Source: JALEFZ01 sp039817415 (GTDB taxonomy: Bacteria; Bacteroidota; Bacteroidia; J057). From it: a stretch of DNA of 64,000 nt. Of this stretch, positions 25,866 to 34,385 are shown piece after piece. The translations under genes and the position numbers were made by a program. Under the pieces are notes generated by a model. That model was not told the DNA's origin, did no database searches, and was given only the letters and a program-made list of their open reading frames with translations. The stretch spans positions 1 to 64,000 of the forward strand of contig JBCBVV010000015.1 in assembly GCA_039817415.1 (NCBI GenBank). The letters are read 5' to 3'. Position 1 is the first letter of the stretch, and every line of letters begins with the position of its first letter.

Positions 25866-26594
25866 TTGGCAGAATCAGTAACTCCATACAAGCGGGAAAA
25901 TTCTTCTAAAAAAGGAGAAATCAAGGAGATGTTTGACAACATCGCTCCCCAATATGATGTACTTAATCACTCCCTGACCTTTGGGATGGATATTTTATGG
26001 AGAAAAAGAGCCATAAATTTGCTCAAGCCTTATCAGCCCCAAATTGTGGTGGATATGGCAACCGGTACAGGCGATTTTGCGGTGGAAGCCAGAAAACTAA
26101 GTCCCCAAAAGATAATTGGGATTGATCTTTCTCCCAATATGTTGGAAATCGGAAGGAAAAAAATGAAAGACAAAGGCCTAGACCAGCTAATTGAAATGAG
26201 ACTGGGAGATTCTGAGGCCATCCAGTTGGAGGATGAATCTGTTGATGCCATGACAGTGGGATTCGGGGTAAGGAATTTTGAAAACCTCAAAAAAGGGCTC
26301 TCTGAAATGAAAAGGGTCATGAAGACGGGCAAACCCATTGTCATCCTAGAACCTTCTTTCCCTACCAAATTTCCGCTAAAGCAGTTGTTTCAACTGTATT
26401 TTAAGGTTTTTACGCCCATTGTCGGTCGTTTGATATCAGGAGATCAGGCTGCGTATACCTACCTCCCAGAATCAGTAAAAGCCTTCCCAAATGGGGAAGA
26501 ATTCCTTCAAATATGCAAGGAAGTAGGGTTTTCGACTACGAAGTATATTCCATTAACAGGAGGTATTTGTTCAATGTATCTCCTAGAAAAGTAG
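25866..26594 (+). CDS. ubiE: Demethylmenaquinone methyltransferase MenG/UbiE
   Basis: This 242-residue class I SAM-dependent methyltransferase carries out the last step of menaquinone synthesis. Motif I is VVDMATGTGDFAVEA, and the family signatures FDNIAPQYDVLNHSLTFGMDILWR and GVRNFENLKKGLSEMKRVMK are present. The start codon is TTG at 25866: an in-frame TAG sits at 25857-25859, and the next ATG would delete the conserved PYK...KKGEIKE N-terminus. It is followed by porT-like genes, a gene order I recall in other Bacteroidota. Confidence 0.94.
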   Translation: MAESVTPYKRENSSKKGEIKEMFDNIAPQYDVLNHSLTFGMDILWRKRAINLLKPYQPQIVVDMATGTGDFAVEARKLSPQKIIGIDLSPNMLEIGRKKMKDKGLDQLIEMRLGDSEAIQLEDESVDAMTVGFGVRNFENLKKGLSEMKRVMKTGKPIVILEPSFPTKFPLKQLFQLYFKVFTPIVGRLISGDQAAYTYLPESVKAFPNGEEFLQICKEVGFSTTKYIPLTGGICSMYLLEK

Positions 26595-26770
26595 ATAGTT
26601 GAAAAATTAGGCAACCTGTATCGCATTCTGGTAGTTTAATAGAATAGCGAGTAGCTTGGATTTGCTTCGAAATCCCTTTGTTTTCTACATCATTTCAAAT
26701 TATAATAGCAGGAAGAATTATCGGAAAATTGTACTATTAACGAATTTGACATTTTAATTTTTCCAAATTC

Positions 26771-27466
26771 ATGAAAAAGGCACTCGGCTTTTTCCTGCTA
26801 TGCAGCTTGCTACCCCTTTCCATTTTTGCCCAAGGATATCTCAATAAGCACCCTTTTGATTTCAAAAGGTTCAACCTTGGTTTGCAGATTGGGCTTCAGT
26901 ACAATTCCTTCAATTTAAGTGAACAGGTAAATGTAGCTGAAGGACTAGATACCCTTCAATTTATCCAATTAAGGCCTAAACCTGGGATTAATTTTGGGAT
27001 GATCGCCAATTATAATGTTGCACCCTACCTGTCGATAAGGGCGGTCCCTTCAATTTCTTTAGAACAGCGAGACATAGTATACAACATCTCCGGCTTAGAA
27101 GGGCCTCGTAATCCTGTTAGAAAGGTCGATCCAACCTATTTTGACTTGCCAGTCATGCTACAATGGAAAACTTCTTATTGGAGAAGGTTAAGGTTTTATG
27201 TGCTGACAGGTGCGCAAGTGAGCATGAACTTGGTGCGCAATGAAAAAGTTGAGGACAATCCAGAGTTGATCAAATTGACCCGCTTTGATAATGCCTTGGT
27301 CTTTGGATTTGGGTTAAATATGTACGGAGACAAAGTGAAATTTTCTCCTGAAATTCGATACAAGTTGGGTATGCAGAATGTCTATGTTCCCGACAACACC
27401 AACTTTGCAAACGCCATTAGCCGGTTAAGTTCTCAGGTTATTTCCTTGAATTTTAACTTCGAATAA
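26771..27466 (+). CDS. porT: PorT-like outer-membrane beta-barrel protein, copy 1
   Basis: This 231-residue protein has a signal peptide ending SIFAQ and a beta-barrel pattern: HPFDFKRFNLGLQIGLQYNSF, alternating aromatic strands, and a C-terminal strand VISLNFNFE ending in an aromatic-rich motif. PorT is an outer-membrane component of the type IX secretion system. A very similar gene follows 102 bp downstream, about half identical over the full length by eye, so this is a tandem duplication. The presence of T9SS-tailed proteins elsewhere in the window fits. Which copy is the functional PorT cannot be told from sequence. Confidence 0.8.
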   Translation: MKKALGFFLLCSLLPLSIFAQGYLNKHPFDFKRFNLGLQIGLQYNSFNLSEQVNVAEGLDTLQFIQLRPKPGINFGMIANYNVAPYLSIRAVPSISLEQRDIVYNISGLEGPRNPVRKVDPTYFDLPVMLQWKTSYWRRLRFYVLTGAQVSMNLVRNEKVEDNPELIKLTRFDNALVFGFGLNMYGDKVKFSPEIRYKLGMQNVYVPDNTNFANAISRLSSQVISLNFNFE

Positions 27467-27568
27467 ATAATTTTGAATGGATTATTTGGGGAATTGCGTT
27501 ATCAATGTAGGGTTTCTGCTCATAAACTCGTTTAGTATGAGGTAGCCCCATAATTTGAACAGGAAGGA

Positions 27569-28276
27569 ATGATGAAGCTTCAAAGCAAAATACTGATTAC
27601 ATGTTTTCTTATGCTGTCCCTGTTGGCGGCTTCTACACTACATGGACAGAATTACAGAAATGGGCATCCATTTGATTTCAAGCGATTTAACTTGGGCTTC
27701 TTGATGGGGTTTACCTACAACTCCTATAATTTGAAGGAACAGGTAAACATTGTAGAGAATGGGGTTACGCTAAATAGAATTGATATGGTACCACGTCCAG
27801 GTTTAAACCTGGGAATGATCTCCAATGTCAAGATCAACAATCAGTTGGCTTTTAGGTTTATTCCTCAGATTTCTATCGAACAAAGAGACTTCCTATACTA
27901 TTTTGAGGATCAACCAGAACCTGAAACCCGAAAAATTGAGGCAGCTTACTTAGATATGCCTGCCATGCTTCAGATTAAGACCGCCTTTTTCAAGCGAACC
28001 AGAGTGTATGTATTGGCAGGCGCGAATATGGGAGTTAACCTTTCTGGAAACAAAAGGGTAGAAGACGATCCCACCTTGCTGAAAATCAACAACACCAACT
28101 ATACACTGGCATTCGGCTTTGGGATAAACCTATATGGAGACCGAGTGAAGCTGTCTCCTGAGATCGTTTATAAACTTGGTTTGGGGGATATTTTTGTTCC
28201 TGAGTTCACGACACACGCCTTGGCCATATCAAGGTTGAGCTCTCAAGTGATCGCCATTAACTTTAACTTCGAATAA
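27569..28276 (+). CDS. PorT-like outer-membrane beta-barrel protein, copy 2
   Basis: This 235-residue paralogue of the preceding gene shares HPFDFKRFNLG, YNS(F/Y)NL(S/K)EQVN, EQRD, the (K/N)R/K-VED-(N/D)P block and the SRLSSQVI(S/A)(L/I)NFNFE end. Its signal peptide differs (LMLSLLAASTLHGQ). A purine-rich AGGAAGGA lies directly before two adjacent ATGs (27569 and 27572), and its spacing fits the second better. The strongest conservation between the copies is at both ends and in the strand-turn motifs, as expected for two barrels of the same fold. Confidence 0.8.
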   Translation: MMKLQSKILITCFLMLSLLAASTLHGQNYRNGHPFDFKRFNLGFLMGFTYNSYNLKEQVNIVENGVTLNRIDMVPRPGLNLGMISNVKINNQLAFRFIPQISIEQRDFLYYFEDQPEPETRKIEAAYLDMPAMLQIKTAFFKRTRVYVLAGANMGVNLSGNKRVEDDPTLLKINNTNYTLAFGFGINLYGDRVKLSPEIVYKLGLGDIFVPEFTTHALAISRLSSQVIAINFNFE

Positions 28277-28296
28277 GATCTTGTAAGAGATTTTGC

Positions 28297-29370
28297 CTAA
28301 TACCCGTCTTCGATGGGTTTGCAAACTGTTTCACAGTCTTGACAGTAGATCGCATCGGGCTGTTGGTCAGGAATCTTGTGGTAAATCTGCTCATAAGTCT
28401 CCATGGTATAGATCACATCTGTTAGCTGATTGGCTAATGGGATGGTCAAACTCGCTTGCAGCACAATGAGAAGTAGGGCTCGGCCAGCAAAGGAGCGAAG
28501 GCTATGTTGAGGCAGTTCTTCCATGAGCCTGTGAATACGAATAGACAATTTACTTCCCTTGAAACCATTGGTCAAAGGGAGCATTTGCCATGACTTTACC
28601 TTTAGGAGAAGCTTAGCATAAGCTGCGGAGGAGGACATGCTGCGACTTGCTTCTTCATCAGCAATGCACTCACTCAGTAAGTCTAATTCTCGGCGGATCA
28701 AATAGAAGATGGGATTGATCAGCCAGAAACATTGAACAATACGGATCAAGGCCTTCAGCCATGTATCTTTTTGTTTGAGATGAGACAACTCATGTCTTAG
28801 AATGGCTTCCTGTTCTTCCTGTTGGAGCTTATTGAGTTCTTGACTCCATATGACATAATTGCCCTTTAGCCAAAAGGCACCTACACCATGGGCCTTGCGA
28901 GGATATAGCAAGGAAACGATAGCTCCATCGAGGATGATGTTCTGTTTACGTGAGCGATTGACCAGCCTTTTTAGGTAAAGGAATTGAATGCAAAGAAGAA
29001 GAACAACCAGACCAACGGCAGAGAAAATCCCAGTACTGAGGTATTTTTTGTTGGCTAGAATCACATTTAACCAGGCATTTGCATGGTATTTTATCCTGTG
29101 GGTATGATCTGGCCTTTCACATTTGCAAAAGCTTTGTAGAGAATGCTGATCTATTCGTTGCCCAAAGCCAACTGGTTTGACTAGGGGATTAGGATTGAGT
29201 TTCGGGCCGTGGGAATTTTGAAGGAGAAGGGGAAATAGAAAGCTGAAGATCATCATACTTACCAGAAATCCCTTTTGCTGTTTCCAGCTGTATCGATTTC
29301 TGACAAGGACGGCATACAGGCCATATCCCAGAATGGAAAGCAGGATGGTAGTTAGTATATAAACAATCAT
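28297..29370 (-). CDS. BlaR1/MecR1-like M56 membrane metallopeptidase
   Basis: This 357-residue protein has about four transmembrane helices and the zinc-peptidase motif HELSHLKQKD near residue 190, as in the M56 family. It lacks the C-terminal penicillin-binding sensor domain of true BlaR1; after the last helix only about 40 residues remain, with CQDCETVC near the end. Its start overlaps the BlaI-like gene by four bases (ATGA), so the two are translationally coupled. The signal it senses is unknown, and beta-lactam resistance should not be assumed. Confidence 0.82.
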   Translation of the reverse strand: MIVYILTTILLSILGYGLYAVLVRNRYSWKQQKGFLVSMMIFSFLFPLLLQNSHGPKLNPNPLVKPVGFGQRIDQHSLQSFCKCERPDHTHRIKYHANAWLNVILANKKYLSTGIFSAVGLVVLLLCIQFLYLKRLVNRSRKQNIILDGAIVSLLYPRKAHGVGAFWLKGNYVIWSQELNKLQQEEQEAILRHELSHLKQKDTWLKALIRIVQCFWLINPIFYLIRRELDLLSECIADEEASRSMSSSAAYAKLLLKVKSWQMLPLTNGFKGSKLSIRIHRLMEELPQHSLRSFAGRALLLIVLQASLTIPLANQLTDVIYTMETYEQIYHKIPDQQPDAIYCQDCETVCKPIEDGY

Positions 29371-29750
29371 TCTTGATCGTTCTTTTCAATAAAGTTCTTA
29401 AGCGCCTGGAGGTCCTTTTGCTGAAGCTGCTCGTTATCGAGTAAGCTAGAAATCATGCCATTTAGAGAGCCTGAAAATACATTTTCGAGCACATTGGTCA
29501 TGAATTTCTTTTGATAGCTACCCTTTTTAATCAAAGGATAATATTCATGACTTCTACCGAAACTCTCATGTCCTACATAACCTTTCTCTTCTAGGATCCT
29601 CACTATAGTAGAAACTGTATTATACTTAGGAAGGTTATCCTGATCTGGCCATTTGGCAATAATATCCTTAACAAAGGCCTTTTTAAGGCTCCATAAGATA
29701 TTCATTACTTTCAGCTCAAGGGGGGTGAGCAATTGCTTTTCCTTTTCCAT
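29367..29750 (-). CDS. BlaI/MecI-family winged-helix repressor
   Basis: This 127-residue winged-helix repressor has LELKVMNILWSLKKAFVKDI at the start, the recognition helix region KYNTVSTIVRILEEKGYV, and a C-terminal dimerisation region (FSGSLNGMISSLL). This is the typical BlaI/MecI layout. It is the first gene of a two-gene unit with the M56 peptidase, which is expected to cleave or inactivate it. A 22-bp palindrome 15 bp upstream of the start is its likely own operator. Confidence 0.88.
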   Translation of the reverse strand: MEKEKQLLTPLELKVMNILWSLKKAFVKDIIAKWPDQDNLPKYNTVSTIVRILEEKGYVGHESFGRSHEYYPLIKKGSYQKKFMTNVLENVFSGSLNGMISSLLDNEQLQQKDLQALKNFIEKNDQE

Positions 29751-29765
29751 GGTTCAGGATTTTCC

Positions 29766-29787
29766 TAAAACTAATCATTTAGTTTTA
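29766..29787 (-). promoter_or_regulatory. Palindromic operator candidate for BlaI-like repressor
   Basis: TAAAACTAA-TCAT-TTAGTTTTA is a perfect 9-bp dyad with a 4-bp centre. Position (15 bp before the blaI-like ATG) and size fit a BlaI/MecI-family operator, although the half-site differs from the classical TACA/TGTA. Confidence 0.6.
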
Positions 29788-29850
29788 AAGGCGCAATAGG
29801 TAAAAGGGAGTAAACTAAGTTGGGAGGGAGATCATTCTTAGTCGAATAAG

Positions 29851-29887
29851 GAATAAAAAAAGGCCATCCCAGTAGAGATGGCCTTTG
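29851..29887 (-). terminator. Terminator of hppA
   Basis: AAAGGCCATC and GATGGCCTTT form a 10-bp stem (29859-29868 and 29877-29886), followed on the minus strand by TTTTTTATTCC. It begins 20 bp past the hppA stop. Confidence 0.85.
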
Positions 29888-29905
29888 TTCTGTATCAAAT
29901 CAGGA

Positions 29906-32293
29906 TCAATTATCCTGCTTACTTGCTTGGTTTAGGGCGATAGTTGGACGCTCAACTGCTTCGGCAGAAGTATCATAATAGTTGATTACTTCTTTCTCCT
30001 CCAGGTTGATCATACCTAGTTCAGCCTTTTCCTCTTCCAATTGAATGATAACTGGTGTGGGTTCAGCCATGGCAGTAGAATCAGCTTCTAAGGCTGCAAG
30101 TGTAGGTGCAATAACCAAAGCTACAACCGACATCAACTTTAGAAGGATGTTTAGAGAAGGACCAGAAGTATCCTTGAAGGGGTCTCCAACTGTATCTCCT
30201 ACTACGGCTGCCTTATGTGGTTCAGATCCTTTGTAGAAGATTTCTCCGTTGATGTCTACTCCTTCTTCGAACATTTTCTTTGCATTATCCCATGCACCAC
30301 CTGCATTAGACTGGAAGATGGCCATCAATACACCAGCGGAGGTTACACCAGCTAGTAGACCACCCAGCATCTCGGCTCCACCAAAGAAACCAACCAATAC
30401 AGGGGCAAGAATGGCCAAGATACCAGGAGCTACCATCTCTCGGATAGAAGCCTGCGTGGAAATCTCAACACACTTAGAATATTCAGCTTTGCCATCGGCA
30501 GCACGGAAAATAGCTATGTCTTCTGCAGTAGCATTTTCAAGATCAGAGTCATATTTTCTCATGATTCCAAGGGCAGCTTTCAGTTCGGGAATATCATTGA
30601 ACTGGCGGCGAACTTCCTGGATCATAGCCATGGCCGCGCGGCCTACAGCTCCCATCGCCATAGCGGAGAATACAAATGGGAGCATGGCTCCTAAAAGCAG
30701 TCCACTCATTACGCGAGGCTGAGCAATATCAATGGTCGTAATACCAGCTTGCTGCATAAAGGCTGCAAATAACGCTAGCGCAGTCAAGGCTGCAGAAGCA
30801 ATGGCAAATCCTTTTCCAATCGCAGCGGTAGTGTTACCAACTGCATCAAGTTTATCTGTACGCTTTCTAACCTCTTTTGGAAGCTCTGCCATCTCAGCAA
30901 TACCACCTGCATTGTCAGAAATTGGACCGTAAGCATCTACTGCCAGCTGAATCCCTGTATTGGCAAGCATACCTACAGCAGCAATGGCGATACCGTATAG
31001 CCCAGCAAAGTAGTGAGAGATCATGATAGCAGCAGCAATCAGAATGATAGGAATTGCTGTGGACATCATCCCTACGCCTAGACCTGCAATGATGTTGGTT
31101 GCAGCACCTGTTTGAGACTGAGTAACAATTCCTTTAACTGGTTTGGTTCCTGTACCTGTGTAGTATTCAGTAACCTTACCAACTAGTAGGCCTGAAATCA
31201 GACCGGCGATTACTGCGTAGAACACTCCTAATGAAGTATACTCAGTAACTACGCCGTCAACGGTTACATTCCATGCGGTAGGAAGCATCCACTGGATAAT
31301 GCCAAAGGCAGCAGCGATCATCAATCCACCAGAAAGAAGTTCACCCGTGTTCAGGGCTGTATGAGGATTACCACCCTCTTTTACACGTACAAAGAAAGTA
31401 CCGATGATAGAGACAAGGATACCAGCAGCAGCTAGTGTCAATGGGAGTAGGATAGCACTCAAACCGCCAAAGGCATCGTTGAATCCGTCAACCCCATTCC
31501 CCATGAATGCAGCACCTAGTACCATGGTACCAATAATGGAACCTACATAGGACTCAAAAAGGTCCGCACCCATTCCGGCTACGTCTCCTACATTGTCTCC
31601 TACGTTGTCAGCGATAGTAGCAGGGTTTAGCGGGTGATCCTCAGGGATACCAGCTTCAACCTTTCCTACAAGGTCAGCTCCTACGTCAGCTGCTTTGGTG
31701 TAAATACCACCACCTACACGAGCGAAAAGAGCGATGGAAGAAGCACCCAAGGAGAATCCTGAAAGTACGTTCAATACCATTCTCATCTCACCACCATCTA
31801 TTCCTGCACCGTTTCCAGCGAAGTCAAGTGTCATGTAAAGGATGAAAAGAAGGCCAAGACCCAAAACTCCCAGTCCAACTACACCCATTCCCATGACAGA
31901 TCCACCTGCAAAGGCGACCTCAAGGGCTTTGGCCAAAGAGCTTTTGGCAGCTTGTGTAGTACGAACATTGGCTTTGGTAGCAACACGCATTCCGATGAAT
32001 CCGGCTACTGCGGAAGAAATGGCACCAATTACGAATGAAACAGCAACCCAATAATTGGAATCTGCTTCGTACGTGCCTTTTACTCCTAAAAGAATAGCCA
32101 CCGCTACAACAAAGATGGCTAATACACGGTACTCTGCCTTCAAAAAGGCCATGGCACCGTCTGCGATATTCTTGGCAATATCAGCAAGGCGTTCCTCTCC
32201 AACATCCTGTTTGGATACCCAATTGGAGCGAACGAATGTGTAGAGCAAACCAACGAGGCCTGCTACTGGAAGAATATAAACTAAGCTTTCCAT
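29906..32293 (-). CDS. hppA: K+-dependent membrane-bound pyrophosphatase
   Basis: This 795-residue integral membrane enzyme couples PPi hydrolysis to H+ or Na+ transport. Conserved active-site runs are DVGADLVGKVEAGIPEDHP, DNVGDNVGDVAGMGADLFE and GDTVGDPFKDTSGPSLN. The sequence GNTTAAIGKG has Ala where K+-independent enzymes have Lys, so the enzyme should need K+. The transported ion cannot be assigned by eye. The C-terminus carries about 55 extra hydrophilic, acidic residues (EEEKAELGMINLEEKEVINYYD) beyond the last helix, which is unusual. A near-perfect promoter lies upstream. Confidence 0.95.
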   Translation of the reverse strand: MESLVYILPVAGLVGLLYTFVRSNWVSKQDVGEERLADIAKNIADGAMAFLKAEYRVLAIFVVAVAILLGVKGTYEADSNYWVAVSFVIGAISSAVAGFIGMRVATKANVRTTQAAKSSLAKALEVAFAGGSVMGMGVVGLGVLGLGLLFILYMTLDFAGNGAGIDGGEMRMVLNVLSGFSLGASSIALFARVGGGIYTKAADVGADLVGKVEAGIPEDHPLNPATIADNVGDNVGDVAGMGADLFESYVGSIIGTMVLGAAFMGNGVDGFNDAFGGLSAILLPLTLAAAGILVSIIGTFFVRVKEGGNPHTALNTGELLSGGLMIAAAFGIIQWMLPTAWNVTVDGVVTEYTSLGVFYAVIAGLISGLLVGKVTEYYTGTGTKPVKGIVTQSQTGAATNIIAGLGVGMMSTAIPIILIAAAIMISHYFAGLYGIAIAAVGMLANTGIQLAVDAYGPISDNAGGIAEMAELPKEVRKRTDKLDAVGNTTAAIGKGFAIASAALTALALFAAFMQQAGITTIDIAQPRVMSGLLLGAMLPFVFSAMAMGAVGRAAMAMIQEVRRQFNDIPELKAALGIMRKYDSDLENATAEDIAIFRAADGKAEYSKCVEISTQASIREMVAPGILAILAPVLVGFFGGAEMLGGLLAGVTSAGVLMAIFQSNAGGAWDNAKKMFEEGVDINGEIFYKGSEPHKAAVVGDTVGDPFKDTSGPSLNILLKLMSVVALVIAPTLAALEADSTAMAEPTPVIIQLEEEKAELGMINLEEKEVINYYDTSAEAVERPTIALNQASKQDN

Positions 32294-32343
32294 TTAATTT
32301 GTAATGTTTTGTGTGTCACCTTTAGTCTAAGCTCAGAAAGCCG

Positions 32344-32374
32344 CAAAAATATGGAATCGGGGGCAATATGCAAA
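32344..32374 (-). promoter_or_regulatory. hppA promoter (Bacteroidota consensus)
   Basis: On the minus strand TTTG (32371-32374), a 19-bp spacer and TATTTTTG (32344-32351) match TTTG-N19-TAnnTTTG exactly. The hppA start codon is about 50 bp downstream. Confidence 0.75.
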
Positions 32375-32526
32375 CAAATCATTTCATTCTCAATCAACTA
32401 AAAAGGATATAGAGAGGATTATGCTTAGAATGTTGGGTTTTTTGTGTTGAGTTGTCAATTTTTTATGGTAAATCGTACATTTCAAATACATCAACAGAAA
32501 ATCTTTAGTATTTAGTTTTTGATGTC

Positions 32527-33528
32527 ATGAAGCTGAAAGATCCCTATACACTCCGTCAAATCGCCGATTTCCTTCAATCCAAGTTCGTGGGTGATGAATC
32601 TCATCTAGTTACAGGTATCAATGAAATTCACCGAGTAGCTGATGGAGACCTTACTTTTGTTGATGTTGAAAAATATTATCAAAAGGCACTAAATAGCGCT
32701 GCTACCACCATTATCATTAACCAATTGGTAGATCCACCAGCAGGAAAAGCCCTTCTAATCAGTGATGATCCCTTTAGAGACTACAATTTGCTCATGGAGC
32801 ATCTTCAGCCCACCGCTTCCTTAATAGCCGAGGCCCAGCCAACAATAGGGAAGAATGTGGTGATCAGTCCTCATGCCGTGATAGGGGAGCGAGTAGAGCT
32901 AGGGGATGATGTAGAAATTGGGCATCATGTTGTCATTGGATCAGATGTGAAAATTGGGGCAGGCAGTCGAATCCATGCCAATGTGAGTATATATGACTTT
33001 ACCGAAATAGGGGAGGGGGTAAGCATTAATGCTGGAAGTGTCATAGGTGGGGAAGCTTTTTACTTCAAAAGCAGGAAGAACAGAAAGGATAAAATGCTCT
33101 CTAAGGGCCGAGTGATTATAGGAGATTTCGTTGACATTGGCTCAAGCTGTACCATTGACCGTGGTGTCAGTGCTGATACTACCATTGGAGATTGGACCAA
33201 GATCGACAACCTTGTTCAAGTAGGTCACGATACCATCATCGGTAAAAGATGTGTCATTGCTGCACAGGTGGGAATAGCAGGTGTAGTCAATATTGAAGAT
33301 GATGTAACGCTTTGGGGCCAAGTGGGGGTTGTGAAGGACTTAACAATCGGAAAAGGGGCACAGCTATTTGGAAAAACAGGAGTCATGTCTGATTTGGAAG
33401 GAGGAAAAACCTATTTGGGAATGATAGCGGACGAGGCTCGATCCAAACTAAGAGAAGTAGCTGCCATTAAGAAACTTCCCCAATTGCTTAGAGAATGGGA
33501 GAAGTTTAAAAAAGACAGAGGATTATAA
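32527..33528 (+). CDS. lpxD: LpxD-like UDP-3-O-acylglucosamine N-acyltransferase
   Basis: This 333-residue protein has an N-terminal uridine-binding-like domain (TLRQIADFLQSKFVGDE). A left-handed beta-helix of hexapeptide repeats (VVISPHAVIGERVELGDDV) follows, then GSSCTIDRGVSADTTIGDWTKIDNLVQVGHD with the catalytic His, and a C-terminal helix ending WEKFKKDRG. The LpxD loop usually written GGDGFGF is GGEAFYF here, so this may be a second, divergent LpxD acting on a variant acyl chain or sugar. It belongs to lipid A biosynthesis by family. A TACATTTC box (32476-32483) may be its -7 element. Confidence 0.82.
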   Translation: MKLKDPYTLRQIADFLQSKFVGDESHLVTGINEIHRVADGDLTFVDVEKYYQKALNSAATTIIINQLVDPPAGKALLISDDPFRDYNLLMEHLQPTASLIAEAQPTIGKNVVISPHAVIGERVELGDDVEIGHHVVIGSDVKIGAGSRIHANVSIYDFTEIGEGVSINAGSVIGGEAFYFKSRKNRKDKMLSKGRVIIGDFVDIGSSCTIDRGVSADTTIGDWTKIDNLVQVGHDTIIGKRCVIAAQVGIAGVVNIEDDVTLWGQVGVVKDLTIGKGAQLFGKTGVMSDLEGGKTYLGMIADEARSKLREVAAIKKLPQLLREWEKFKKDRGL

Positions 33529-33613
33529 ATTGTCTTATTGAGTTTGGTGATTTTGATTGCATGCTTCGGGCTTAGTTTGTAATCTTACTTGAAGAGAAAC
33601 CAACCTAAACACT

Positions 33614-34372
33614 ATGATACTGGCCATTGATGTAGGCAACTCTGATATCGTCTGGGGAATATACCGAGCAGGTCATTGGCTTCCCGAATGGAGACATCCT
33701 TCTTCCGATTACCTGAATACGGAAAAGACCATCCGGAAAAAAATGGAGGAATCGGAAATCGACTTCTCAGAACTCCAACGGGTCGTCCTCAGTTCTGTCG
33801 TACCTGGAATCACGCCCTACATCATCGATTTGGTCAGGAGAATTACCCACAGAAATCCCTTGGTCATGGGCCCCGAACTCTATCAGCAAATTGGAATGGA
33901 GATAGATAATCCTTGGGAAATTGGTTCAGATCTGGTGGCCAATGCTATCTCCGGATTTGAAATTGCGCAGGATTATTGTGTCGTAGTTGACTTTGGAACT
34001 GCCCTAACCTTCACTTGTGTGTCTGACAATGGGCATATCATGGGGGTCTCTATTGCACCTGGCTTGAAGACAGCCATGAACTCCCTCTCCTTAAATACGG
34101 CCCAACTTCCCCAAGTTCCTCTAGAGATTCCTCCTAATGCTTTAGGAAAAAATACAGCTCATGCCTTGCAGGCAGGTATTATGCTTGGCTATGTAGGCTT
34201 GGTAAAGGAATTGTTGATGTTGATAGAAAGGGATATGGGACATCCAATCAAAGTACTGGCAACAGGCGGATTAGCCCGCTTCATGACACCGCTGCATGAA
34301 CGATTTGACTTAATGGATCCTATGTTGACATTGGAAGGCCTACGTTTGGTTGCTGAGAGAACTGGTTCATGA
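33614..34372 (+). CDS. coaX: Type III pantothenate kinase CoaX
   Basis: This 252-residue ASKHA-fold enzyme performs the first step of coenzyme A synthesis. The phosphate-binding AIDVGNSDIVWGIY, the GSDLVANAISGFE motif and DFGTALTFTCV followed by GVSIAPGLKTAMNSL are diagnostic for CoaX. It probably has its own promoter in the 85-bp gap after the lpxD-like gene. Confidence 0.93.
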   Translation: MILAIDVGNSDIVWGIYRAGHWLPEWRHPSSDYLNTEKTIRKKMEESEIDFSELQRVVLSSVVPGITPYIIDLVRRITHRNPLVMGPELYQQIGMEIDNPWEIGSDLVANAISGFEIAQDYCVVVDFGTALTFTCVSDNGHIMGVSIAPGLKTAMNSLSLNTAQLPQVPLEIPPNALGKNTAHALQAGIMLGYVGLVKELLMLIERDMGHPIKVLATGGLARFMTPLHERFDLMDPMLTLEGLRLVAERTGS

Positions 34373-34385
34373 ATGACGCTATCTG

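Noticed and set aside
30249..30722. A 157-codon plus-strand frame and other long frames opposite hppA
   Set aside because: They are antisense to a membrane protein rich in Ala/Gly codons, a common source of long spurious frames.
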